Part shown: positions 57,365 through 64,000 of the stretch, piece by piece
How the letters are laid out: every line of letters begins with the position of its first letter
Numbering within the stretch: the first letter of the stretch is position 1
Assembly: GCF_025917315.1 (NCBI RefSeq)
Contig: NZ_CP080627.1
Coordinates: 496,001 to 560,000 of the forward strand
DNA length: 64,000 nucleotides
Direction of reading: 5' to 3'
Source of the DNA: Halomonas qaidamensis
GTDB taxonomy: Bacteria > Pseudomonadota > Gammaproteobacteria > Pseudomonadales > Halomonadaceae
Made by a program: the position numbers and the translations under genes
The notes under the pieces: model-generated
Database searches by the model: none
The model's input: the letters and a program-made list of their open reading frames with translations, nothing else
Told to the model about the DNA's origin: nothing

Positions 57365-58351
57365 ATGCCTTTAACGCGGCAACAACTGCTATGGGGAGCG
57401 CTGACCGTGTTTGGGGCGCTGCTGTTGGTCGTCATCGTACAGGCTAATTTGCAGGGGGTTAGTCTTCAACTGCTGGCTTGGCAGCGAGATTTACACCGTA
57501 CTCTGACACTTGCTATTACCGAGCTTTCCCGCACGCCTTCTGCCACTACGTGGCTGACGCTACTAGGGGTAAGTTTTGCTTATGGCGTTTTTCATGCTGC
57601 AGGGCCTGGGCATGGTAAAGCGGTATTAGCGACGTATTTAGCATCTCACGGTGGTGCCACCCGGCGCGCCTTGGGGCTTTCCTTTGCGGCAGCCTTGCTA
57701 CAAGGGATTACAGCGATTGCCATGGTGGCTGTACTCGTACATGGCCTTGGCTGGCTGACCCGTCAGGCAATGGGTAGCGTAGCGTGGGTGGAACAAGCCA
57801 GTTTTATGTTAGTAGCACTGTTAGGTGGCTGGTTATGCTGGCGCGCCATTAAACAATTGCGCCACGCTTATTCCGCACACGCTAGCCATGCTGCTGAACA
57901 CAGTCATAGCCATGATCATTCCCACTGCTGCGGAGGCGCTCATCATATTGAACCTCAGCAAGCGCTCGACTGGCGCACCGCATTGATGACCGTCGGTGCG
58001 ATCGGTATGAGACCCTGTACTGGGGCAGTGTTGATGTTGGGGGCTGCTAGCCTGCTGGGGCAGTTTTATGTGGGAGTCGCTTCGGTGTTAGCCATGTCGC
58101 TGGGTACCGGTATTACCGTTTCTGTGCTGGCGCTGGCAAGCATAGTGGCTCGCGGTTGGGCGGCTAAGCGGTTGCGTCAACAGAGCAGCCGACAGGTGGT
58201 TGAAAAAGCGGCAGGCTGGGCAGCGCTTACTGGCGGTGCGCTCATTGTTGCGCTAGGCGTATCGCTTTCCATGGCTGGCGCTGCCCAGCCTGCTAGTGGC
58301 CCATTGCTCAGCGAGCCACCATCAAGGCAGGGACCATTGCTAGGGAATTAA
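57365..58351 (+). CDS. NicO-family metal permease (ZevB-like)
   Basis: A 328-residue inner-membrane protein of the nickel/cobalt (NicO/RcnA) family. About six to seven helices are visible, with the signature FHAAGPGHGKAVLATYLASHGG in the first half and AIGMRPCTGAVLML in the second. Between them is a histidine-rich loop (HASHAAEHSHSHDHSHCCGG) that should bind metal. Next to a DUF1007 gene, the zinc import role of ZevB is the best guess; nickel/cobalt or efflux are alternatives. GGAGG precedes the ATG. It has 75 bases of upstream space holding a possible Zur box. Confidence 0.85.
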   Translation: MPLTRQQLLWGALTVFGALLLVVIVQANLQGVSLQLLAWQRDLHRTLTLAITELSRTPSATTWLTLLGVSFAYGVFHAAGPGHGKAVLATYLASHGGATRRALGLSFAAALLQGITAIAMVAVLVHGLGWLTRQAMGSVAWVEQASFMLVALLGGWLCWRAIKQLRHAYSAHASHAAEHSHSHDHSHCCGGAHHIEPQQALDWRTALMTVGAIGMRPCTGAVLMLGAASLLGQFYVGVASVLAMSLGTGITVSVLALASIVARGWAAKRLRQQSSRQVVEKAAGWAALTGGALIVALGVSLSMAGAAQPASGPLLSEPPSRQGPLLGN

Positions 58352-58366
58352 GCAATGCTTTGTTTG

Positions 58367-58786
58367 TTAAAACTTCAACCCCTCAATCTGGGCAAGCAAC
58401 TGTTCACGTCGGCTGCCTTGAAGGGCTAGCTCATAAGGCTCAGGGCTGCCGTTTCCCCATACCGGTGCAGGCCAGCTGGCATCATCTTTATAGCGCACTA
58501 CCAAGTGAATATGCAGCTGGCTGACAACATTGCCTAAGGTGGCAATATTGAGCTTATCACCGTGAAAAGCCTCCTTCATCGCAGCTCCTAGCAGCGTGGC
58601 TTCCCGCCATAGCTGTGTCTGGTCCTCGTGGCTAAGTTCAAACACTTCGCTAATTGAATCGCGCTTAGGTACCAGAATTACCCAAGGGTAGCGTGCATCG
58701 TTCATTAACAGCGCACGACATAGAGGAAGGTCGGCAAGCGGCAATGTATCCGCTTCTAGTCGCGGATCAAGTTCAAACGTTTTCAA
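58367..58786 (-). CDS. HIT family nucleotide hydrolase (histidine triad)
   Basis: A 139-residue HIT protein. The catalytic triad motif is QLHIHLVVRYKDD (His-x-His-x), and DPRLEADTLPLADLPLCRALLMNDARYPWVILVPKRD is the Fhit/HINT-like N-terminal fold with phosphate pocket. Substrates are likely adenosine 5'-phosphoramidate or dinucleoside polyphosphates. It starts at TTG 58786-58784, supported by AGGAG seven bases before it and by the fit of the first residues MKTFELD to the family. It converges with the zevB-like gene. Confidence 0.9.
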   Translation of the reverse strand: MKTFELDPRLEADTLPLADLPLCRALLMNDARYPWVILVPKRDSISEVFELSHEDQTQLWREATLLGAAMKEAFHGDKLNIATLGNVVSQLHIHLVVRYKDDASWPAPVWGNGSPEPYELALQGSRREQLLAQIEGLKF

Positions 58787-58910
58787 TTAAGTACTCCTTT
58801 ACATAATAAAAGCTAGCATAGCAGCTGCTCAGTTCCTCTGCCTCTTGCCAATAACGGCTAAGTCGGTACCGAAACAGGCAAAATTATTAAAATCTGTTAC
58901 GCTAAAAGCA

Positions 58911-58938
58911 CTCCCAGACGGTAAGGCTACCGTCGGAG
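58911..58938 (+). promoter_or_regulatory. Leader hairpin before the entericidin-like gene
   Basis: GACGGTA-AGGC-TACCGTC (58917-58934) with an outer CTCC/GGAG pair (58911-58938) folds 39 bases before the ATG. It may modulate translation or stability of the short lipoprotein mRNA. Confidence 0.45.
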
Positions 58939-58976
58939 CTTCCCGATTGTTGAATACTTTGTTAAGGAGAACACAG

Positions 58977-59108
58977 ATGAAAAAACTCATGGGTATTAGC
59001 TTTATTCTTTTAATGACGGCGGGCGCTCTAGCGGGCTGCAACACTATTTCAGGTGCAGGACAGGATGTTGAAGAGGGCGGTCAAGCAGTACAAGATGCGG
59101 CAAGTTAA
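58977..59108 (+). CDS. Entericidin-like small lipoprotein
   Basis: A 43-residue lipoprotein: MKKLMGISFILLMTAGALAG then Cys and a short tail NTISGAGQDVEEGGQAVQDA. The lipobox AGC and the GAGQDVEEGG tail are those of entericidin A/B, membrane-active lipoproteins of a proposed programmed cell death (toxin/antidote) pair or envelope stress markers. Only one such gene is seen, so no antidote pair is evident. AAGGAG precedes the ATG at an ideal distance. The mature peptide is only 22 residues. It lies behind a hairpin (58911-58938) and a terminator follows. Confidence 0.8.
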   Translation: MKKLMGISFILLMTAGALAGCNTISGAGQDVEEGGQAVQDAAS

Positions 59109-59142
59109 GGCTATTTATTATTGGCACGTCTTGGCGTGAATG

Positions 59143-59174
59143 AACGGGTTAGGCATAGTTGTCTAACCCGTTTT
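59143..59174 (+). terminator. Terminator after the entericidin-like gene
   Basis: AACGGGTTAG pairs perfectly with CTAACCCGTT around ten bases and is followed by TT. Confidence 0.8.
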
Positions 59175-59214
59175 GCATTGTGGGTAGTTATTAGCCAAAC
59201 AAGGAAGAATCATC

Positions 59215-59583
59215 ATGAATCACCCATTACGCTACGCTAAGAAAAAATTGGGTAGCCTTACGGTATTACTCGCATCGGTATTACCAGTCTCGGTCTTGTT
59301 GGTGGCATGTGCTGGTTCTCCCGAGAATGTCCCTGCCCCAAAGCCACCTACTGTAGGTCAGCCTTCTGCTGAGATGAACACTAGGTGCGATGCTGAAGCA
59401 GTTCAGTACGCTATTGGCGCTCCTTTTGATGAAGCCAATGTACCCACTCTACAAAATGAGAGCGGCGCTCAGCAGGTACGAGTACTCAGGCCTAACAGTG
59501 CCGCTACCTTAGACTACCGAGAAGATCGCTTAAATATTTTGCTTGAAAGTAACGACATGATTGAAGCGTTGCGCTGCGGCTAG
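59215..59583 (+). CDS. I78-family peptidase inhibitor lipoprotein
   Basis: A 122-residue lipoprotein. A signal peptide with a long hydrophobic stretch ends in the lipobox LVAC. The mature part has the Inhibitor_I78 pattern: CDAEAVQYAIGAPFDEANVP, then ESGAQQVRVLRP and LDYREDRLNILLESNDMIEALRCG. The family inhibits serine endopeptidases, but for most bacterial members the target is unknown. AAGGAAG precedes the ATG. The stop TAG (59581-59583) is shared head-on with the stop of the LysE-type gene on the other strand (CTAG). Confidence 0.85.
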   Translation: MNHPLRYAKKKLGSLTVLLASVLPVSVLLVACAGSPENVPAPKPPTVGQPSAEMNTRCDAEAVQYAIGAPFDEANVPTLQNESGAQQVRVLRPNSAATLDYREDRLNILLESNDMIEALRCG

Positions 59584-60185
59584 CGTAAGATCAGTACAAC
59601 ACAGGCGGCCGTTAATAACCCCATGGTGATATTAAACAGCCGCCAAGCTTTATCACTTTTTATCCACTGCCCAATAGCGCTGCCAAACGCTGCCCATAAA
59701 GCAATACACGGCAGCGCGACCAATTCTGCAAAACCAGCTAACACTAGCGCATTTACTACTGGCTGCCCGTTTTCGGGGAGAAATCCTGCCATCAACGCCA
59801 GCCCCATTACCCAAGCTTTAGGATTAGCGAATTGAAACATTGCGGCTTGCAAAAAAGTTAGCGGCACGCCGTGTTGAGTTCCTTTGAGATTCGGCGGCGG
59901 TGCAGTGGCTATCTTCCAAGCTAAATACAGCAGATAGGCGCTACCCACCCAGCGGAGTGTCATTTGCACCATAGGAAAGCGTTCAAACAAGACGCCAAGC
60001 CCCAGCGCGATACCGGAAAACAGCAGAAAACAGCCGCCTAAAATGCCCCACATATGAGGCATAGTTCTGCGAAAACCAAAATTCGCCCCAGAGGCGGTCA
60101 GCATAATATTGTTTGGCCCAGGGGTAAGCGTCATCGACATCATATAAAGCGCAGCCGGGCCAAGCAGTAGCCATTCGTTGTTCAT
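59580..60185 (-). CDS. LysE/RhtB family amino acid exporter
   Basis: A 201-residue inner-membrane protein with about six helices. TLTPGPNNIMLTASGANFGFRRTMPHMWGI is the LysE/RhtB signature, followed by FANPKAWVMG and WRLFNITMGLLTAACVVL. Such proteins export homoserine, threonine, lysine or cysteine; which one is unclear. I start at ATG 60185 after GGA; an ATG at 60200 adds MYGYK. It is divergent from a MocR regulator and a palindrome sits on its start region, so the pair is probably a regulator-exporter unit. It overlaps the I78 gene by four bases at the 3' ends. Confidence 0.88.
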   Translation of the reverse strand: MNNEWLLLGPAALYMMSMTLTPGPNNIMLTASGANFGFRRTMPHMWGILGGCFLLFSGIALGLGVLFERFPMVQMTLRWVGSAYLLYLAWKIATAPPPNLKGTQHGVPLTFLQAAMFQFANPKAWVMGLALMAGFLPENGQPVVNALVLAGFAELVALPCIALWAAFGSAIGQWIKSDKAWRLFNITMGLLTAACVVLILR

Positions 60186-60186
60186 T

Positions 60187-60200
60187 TTGTATCCATACAA
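60187..60200. promoter_or_regulatory. Palindromic operator candidate for the MocR regulator
   Basis: TTGTAT-CC-ATACAA, a perfect six-base dyad immediately upstream of the exporter ATG. TTGTAT/ATACAA is the pattern of GntR-family operators, so the divergent MocR protein is the natural candidate; binding here would block exporter expression. Confidence 0.6.
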
Positions 60201-60280
60201 TTTTGTGGTTTAGATTGTTTTTTGATCGCTTTTGTAAGCATAATGGCGGGTAAATCTACGTCAAAGGTTTTATTGTCACC

Positions 60281-61675
60281 ATGACAATTTGGGTGCCTTC
60301 ACTTGAGTGTTTTTCTGGGCCACGCTATCGCGCTATTGCCCAGTCCATTGGCGCAGCCATCTCGGCCGGCGAGCTTGCCCCAGGCGAACGCTTGCCACCT
60401 CAGCGGCGCTTAGCGGATGCATTGGGGGTGACCGTAGGCACCGTTACCCGGGGGTATGCTGAGGCAGAGCACCATGGCTGGGTAACCGCTCGAGTAGGCA
60501 GTGGAACCTTCGTCAAGCAACCTGCGCCAAAAACCGTTTTTGATATGGCATGGCGGACGGGTGATGACAGTGATGTCATCGATTTAAGCTTAAGTTTGCC
60601 GCCGCCTCACCCACTTCGTTTGCAGGCGTTCAGTGCTGCTTTAAAGGCAATGAGCGAATCGCCTTCTGCAGTAACGCGAGGAGTCTCCTATCTTGATGCG
60701 AGGGGAGCCGAAGGTCACCGCGAGAGGTTGGCAGAATGGCTAGCGCAGTTAGGTATGTCGCTGAACGCAGATGAGCTGCTGATTACTCAGGGAGGGCAGC
60801 ATGGCATTAGTCTTGTGCTTAGCACGTTGCTGCGCCCTGGTGAACTGATAGCGACCGATGCCTTGACCTATCCAGGTGCAATTAGCGCTGCCCAGCAAGC
60901 ACACCTAAAAATGGTGGGCATTGCCTTTGATGAATCGGGAATGTGTATGGAGGCGCTGGAGGCTCAGTGCGCCCGCCAGGCACCCAGGTTAATCTATGTG
61001 ACACCTGATCAGAATAATCCTACCGGCGCTTGTCTTAGCGAGGCTCGGCGAGAGCAATTAGTGGCGCTTGCCAGACGTTATGACAGTTGGCTACTGGAAG
61101 ATGGTGTGCAGTATTTGCCTGCTGAGCAGCGCGGCACACCGCTGTATCAGTTAGCGCCAGAGCGAACGCTGTTTGTCTTCAGTACCGCAAAGGTACTAGC
61201 GGGTGGGCTGCGTATTGGTGTCTTGCGGGCGCCTAATAAACTGCTTGAACGCCTTGCCGCCGGATTAAGGGCACAAAGTTGGATGGTGCCGCCACTGATG
61301 GTTGATATTGCCTGTTATTGGATCGCTCAGCCCGAGGCGGCTTCACTGCTTACGTGGCAAACCGAGGAGCTAGCCGCGCGACAGCAAATAGTGACAGAGA
61401 TATTTTTCGGTTACACGCTGGGCCGAAGTCATAACGGCAGCAATGTCTGGCTTACGTTGCCGGAGGGAAGTCGTGCCATTGAGCTGTGTGAACGCTTGCA
61501 GCTGCAAGGCGTTAAAGTTTCAAGTGCGGAGCCTTTTTGTGTGGGAAGTACGCCAGCGCCCCAGGCAATTAGGATTTGTATTGGGGCTGCTGCAGACAGG
61601 CAGACATTAACCCAGGCACTGAATGTTATTAAGCAGTGCTTGGCTCAGCCGCCGTTGGCAACTATTACCGTATAA
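60281..61675 (+). CDS. MocR-type transcription regulator (GntR wHTH + aminotransferase domain)
   Basis: A 464-residue fusion. Residues 10-80 form a GntR winged helix-turn-helix (LPPQRRLADALGVTVGTVTRGYAEAE), followed by a class I aminotransferase-like domain (about 110-460) with PLP motifs TPDQNNPTGACLS, LLEDGVQYLP and the PLP Lys in FSTAKVLAGGLRIGVLRAP. MocR proteins bind PLP plus an amino acid or derivative and switch nearby genes. The partner here is the LysE/RhtB exporter in the divergent position, so it likely controls amino acid export. The ATG has no strong ribosome site. The terminal region is intact. Confidence 0.92.
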   Translation: MTIWVPSLECFSGPRYRAIAQSIGAAISAGELAPGERLPPQRRLADALGVTVGTVTRGYAEAEHHGWVTARVGSGTFVKQPAPKTVFDMAWRTGDDSDVIDLSLSLPPPHPLRLQAFSAALKAMSESPSAVTRGVSYLDARGAEGHRERLAEWLAQLGMSLNADELLITQGGQHGISLVLSTLLRPGELIATDALTYPGAISAAQQAHLKMVGIAFDESGMCMEALEAQCARQAPRLIYVTPDQNNPTGACLSEARREQLVALARRYDSWLLEDGVQYLPAEQRGTPLYQLAPERTLFVFSTAKVLAGGLRIGVLRAPNKLLERLAAGLRAQSWMVPPLMVDIACYWIAQPEAASLLTWQTEELAARQQIVTEIFFGYTLGRSHNGSNVWLTLPEGSRAIELCERLQLQGVKVSSAEPFCVGSTPAPQAIRICIGAAADRQTLTQALNVIKQCLAQPPLATITV

Positions 61676-61724
61676 CAGGGCTATTAATAGCCCTGTTGTT
61701 GATAAACAAGCTACTCATAACAAG

Positions 61725-62729
61725 CTATTTATAACGGTCTTTCCATCCTTGGTGGCGTACCTGCTCTTTGAGCATTTCGAGAATGTCGTAAAGCACTTGT
61801 TCGGTGACATGCGCGCTTGTTTCATCCACGGTTAGCCAACTGTTGAAGCCCGTTTCAGCCGTACGCTCAACCAGTTGGCGAAACTCAGCTGAGTGAATGC
61901 CCTGGGCGAGTTCATCCACTAGCCGCTGAGCAACCCCACTAAGAGAGGCCTGCATAGCGTTTGAGGCTGTGTTTCCCATGGGGAGGCGGTGTAGTTTTTG
62001 AATTTCTGGGCTTTCCCGTAGTGTTCGGCTAACTAAGTCATCAATCGCCGCCATGATAGTGGTACGGTTTTGTTGATAGGCTTGCCCCACAGTTGTTTCT
62101 AATCGCTGAGCAATTTCATGAATTAGCTGGGCCTTGCGAGGGAGGATAACGCGATCAATGACCCGCTCTGTTAGTGAATCGCTAGCCACAATTTGCTCTT
62201 GTACATTACCTAGTAAGCGCAGTGCAATGCGGTCGGAAAGCTCTTCTAGCAGGATATCGTAATACTTGGCAAAAAAGCGGTAGCTGTCCCAACTTGTTAC
62301 ATCAATCAAGCGCAGTCGATGCAGCCGATTTAATAGCGATACCACGCGCAGCACGCGCAATAAGCGGAACCCGCTGAGTGGAATGCAGCCCAGTACGTCA
62401 TACCAGTGGACAAACGGGTAGAAAAACCAGCGGTGATAACGGCGTTCGGCAATCGCTACCGCCCATCCCAGCAGTACATCCGCTATAAAGATACCGACAA
62501 AAAACAAATCAATAGTAATAAAGCGGCTGTGAACTACTGAATCGTAAAACGCGTGGAAACTGGGTGTAAGGCTGGCAATAGCATCGTTAATTGGCCCAAT
62601 CAGAAACAGCGAGTCAAACAGTAGCAGGCTAAGGTTGATAATAACCGCAGCGAGAATAAAAAAATCCCAACCGATATGCGCATACTCAACGGTTTTAGGT
62701 AGGTGTGGGTAGCGCTCCCTGACGGGCAT
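61725..62729 (-). CDS. Voltage-sensor-like membrane protein without a visible pore domain
   Basis: A 334-residue membrane protein. Residues 21-45, 70-93, 106-118 and 119-141 look like S1-S4 of a voltage sensor: S2 has ITIDLFFVGIFIADVLLGW with acidic residues, S3 has HWYDVLGCIPLSG, and S4 has FRLLRVLRVVSLLNRLHRLR with Arg122, 125 and 128 every third position. Instead of the S5-P-S6 pore of an ion channel, the C-terminal 190 residues are soluble, helical and charged (for example LTERVIDRVILPRKAQLIHEIAQRLETTVGQAYQ). It may be a voltage-sensing or proton-conducting protein, or a divergent channel. GGAG precedes the ATG. Confidence 0.72.
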   Translation of the reverse strand: MPVRERYPHLPKTVEYAHIGWDFFILAAVIINLSLLLFDSLFLIGPINDAIASLTPSFHAFYDSVVHSRFITIDLFFVGIFIADVLLGWAVAIAERRYHRWFFYPFVHWYDVLGCIPLSGFRLLRVLRVVSLLNRLHRLRLIDVTSWDSYRFFAKYYDILLEELSDRIALRLLGNVQEQIVASDSLTERVIDRVILPRKAQLIHEIAQRLETTVGQAYQQNRTTIMAAIDDLVSRTLRESPEIQKLHRLPMGNTASNAMQASLSGVAQRLVDELAQGIHSAEFRQLVERTAETGFNSWLTVDETSAHVTEQVLYDILEMLKEQVRHQGWKDRYK

Positions 62730-62761
62730 GAGGGCTCCTTGCTCTGCGGTGTGTTTTAGCG

Positions 62762-63286
62762 TTAAGAGTGGTGTTGATGGTGGTGTTGATGGGTAAGCAA
62801 CTCTTCTTGCTCTGCTTGCTTACGTAGTTTTTTACGCAGTGCTGCTTTTTCAAATCGTAGTTTCTGTAGCGAGGTTTTAAGGGCGAGTGGTGGCACTAGC
62901 GCGGGCTTGCCATTTGAATCTACCGCCACCATGGTGAGATAGCAGCTATTGGTGTGACGAATCAGCTTTTCACGAATATCTTCGGCCACTACCTTAACCC
63001 CGATCTCCATAGAAGAGCGCCCTACGTGGTTAACGCTAGCTAAGAAAGTCACCAATTCGCCGACATGAATCGGCTGTTTAAACAACACCTGATCGACGGA
63101 AAGCGTGACAACATAGTGACCCGAATAGCGGCTTGCGCAAGCGTAGGCCACCTCATCGAGTTTTTTAAGAATAGCACCGCCGTGTACTTTGCCACTGAAA
63201 TTGGCCATGTCGGGTGTCATTAACACGGTCATGGAGAGTTCATGCTGGCCGGGTAGGGCGCTATGTTCAACGTGGGCGTCTGACAT
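62762..63286 (-). CDS. Acyl-CoA thioesterase (hotdog fold)
   Basis: A 174-residue hotdog thioesterase of the YciA/BFIT-like type. The catalytic region is NFSGKVHGGAILKKLDEVAYACASRYSGHYVVTLSVDQVLF, with Asp/Glu in LDEVAYACAS, and the second half has VGELVTFLASVNHVGRSSMEIGVKV. Its natural C-terminus carries a histidine tail (HQHHHQHHS) with no known role. The start has a weak ribosome site (AGG). It sits 32 bases after the voltage-sensor-like gene and can be transcribed with it. Substrate chain length cannot be told. Confidence 0.88.
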   Translation of the reverse strand: MSDAHVEHSALPGQHELSMTVLMTPDMANFSGKVHGGAILKKLDEVAYACASRYSGHYVVTLSVDQVLFKQPIHVGELVTFLASVNHVGRSSMEIGVKVVAEDIREKLIRHTNSCYLTMVAVDSNGKPALVPPLALKTSLQKLRFEKAALRKKLRKQAEQEELLTHQHHHQHHS

Positions 63287-63302
63287 ACATAAAAACCTAC
63301 AT

Positions 63303-63332
63303 AGAGAAAAATGCCCGCCCCAAGGGGCGGGC
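63303..63332 (-). terminator. Terminator of the AtoE-like gene
   Basis: GCCCGCCCC and GGGGCGGGC pair perfectly around AA; read on the minus strand it is followed by ATTTTTCTC. It closes the transcript before the thioesterase gene. Confidence 0.85.
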
Positions 63333-63387
63333 GCTAAACAGACAGTTAGTGTTCTAAAACTATCACGACGTTAGTGGCTATCACTTC

Positions 63388-64000
63388 TTAAAACCATACT
63401 AGGCCAACAGAAATGATAATGCCGGTGATAAACAGTTGGATGAGGCAGAAGCCCATGATGTCTTTCGCTTTCAGACCTGCGATAGCCAATACTGGCAGTG
63501 CCCAGAAGGGCTGTAATAAGTTAGTCCAGGCATCGCCCCAGGCGACTGCCATAGCCACACGAGAAATGTCAGCACCCAGCGCTTCTGCGGCAGGTAGCAT
63601 AACAGGCGCTTGAACGGCCCATTGGCCTCCGCCGGAAGGTACGAACAGGTTTACGATGCCCGCGCTTAGAAATGACCAGAAAGGCAGTGAAGTCGCGGTG
63701 GCGAAAGAGACTAACCACTCCGACATGCTTTGGGCCAATCCCGACTGCACCATGATGGCCATAATGCCTGCGTAGAAGGGGAATTGAATGACAATACCTG
63801 CGCCGCCTTTAATAGCTTCATTTAAGCTATTGAGCAGGTTGCGTGGGGTACGATGCAGCACAATAGCCAAGAATAAAAACAGGAAATTGACGACGTTGAG
63901 GTTTAAGCCACCGCTACGCAGTAGAAAGTGGTCAAGCAGGAACAGAAGCCCTGGTACGCCCACTAAAAGGGCTAGCGGCATGCTATTCTCGAGCTTTTCC
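63388..64000 (-). CDS. Short-chain fatty acid transporter, AtoE family (partial)
   Basis: The C-terminal 200 or so residues of an AtoE-type permease; the frame stays open to the right edge (ending with EKLENS before MPLALL), so the start lies outside. Motifs typical of the family: LENSMPLALLVG, FLFLFLAIVLHRTPRNLL, IQFPFYAGIMAIMVQSGLA, IVNLFVPSGGGQWAVQAPVMLPAA and AVAWGDAWTNLLQPFWALP. AtoE takes up short-chain fatty acids such as acetoacetate or butyrate for beta-oxidation. Five or six hydrophobic segments are visible in this part. The 3' end has a strong terminator. Confidence 0.9.
   Translation of the reverse strand, partial: EKLENSMPLALLVGVPGLLFLLDHFLLRSGGLNLNVVNFLFLFLAIVLHRTPRNLLNSLNEAIKGGAGIVIQFPFYAGIMAIMVQSGLAQSMSEWLVSFATATSLPFWSFLSAGIVNLFVPSGGGQWAVQAPVMLPAAEALGADISRVAMAVAWGDAWTNLLQPFWALPVLAIAGLKAKDIMGFCLIQLFITGIIISVGLVWF

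Overview
The window looks like chromosome of a moderately halophilic gammaproteobacterium close to Halomonas (Halomonadaceae). Reasons: an ectoine hydroxylase gene (ectD), acidic proteins such as the N-terminus of PssA, TRAP and iron ABC uptake systems typical of marine or halophilic bacteria, and a pseudomonad/oceanospirillad gene order (ilvI-ilvH-ilvC-pssA; thrB beside polA; hisBHAF block; selD-selU). This assignment rests on gene content and order, not on a database search.

Layout. 0-9 kb: the end of pgeF, then clpB behind a near-consensus sigma-32 promoter. Next come branched-chain amino acid genes: ilvI-ilvH behind a long, strongly folded leader, divergent ilvY and ilvC, and then pssA. 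8.9-14.5 kb: a complete rRNA operon (two promoters, boxA, 16S, a spacer without tRNA genes, 23S, 5S, terminator), followed by a small graveyard of repeats (a composite palindrome, a copy of the 5S tail, an IS3-type end). 14.7-25 kb: hisC, an NlpE-like lipoprotein, radA, selD-selU, a class-I glutamine amidotransferase homologue that lacks its nucleophile, yjaG, an outer-membrane protein and hisBHAF. 25-30 kb: a panZ-like gene with an asmA-like gene, mutY-yggX and a tRNA-Phe/Gln/Thr cluster.

30-36 kb is the most accessory-looking part: a META-domain lipoprotein, manganese catalase, a ferritin-like protein cut short by an in-frame amber codon, about 1.1 kb of AT-rich DNA, an AT-rich Crp/Fnr-type regulator, then ectD and a fumarylacetoacetase-family hydrolase. 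36-46 kb: speA and thrB, polA, and an Fbp-type ferric iron importer whose three genes lie on alternating strands. 46-54 kb: a complete DctPQM TRAP transporter, tmcA, pepD, dps. 54-64 kb: glycerate kinase, a module of two lipoproteins plus ZevA-like and ZevB-like zinc proteins, a HIT hydrolase, entericidin-like and I78-inhibitor lipoproteins, a LysE/RhtB exporter divergent from its probable MocR regulator, a membrane protein that appears to be a voltage-sensor domain without a pore, an acyl-CoA thioesterase and the start-truncated end of an AtoE-type fatty acid transporter.

Together these genes cover housekeeping (translation, DNA repair, replication, amino acid synthesis), stress defence (ClpB, Mn catalase, Dps, YggX, hydroxyectoine) and metal/organic acid uptake. 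No CRISPR array, prophage or intact insertion sequence was seen. The strongest leads are the ilvIH leader with five consecutive hairpins, the tRNA-less rRNA spacer, the amidotransferase with Cys replaced by Gly, the pore-less voltage sensor, and the AT-rich island with the Crp/Fnr gene.
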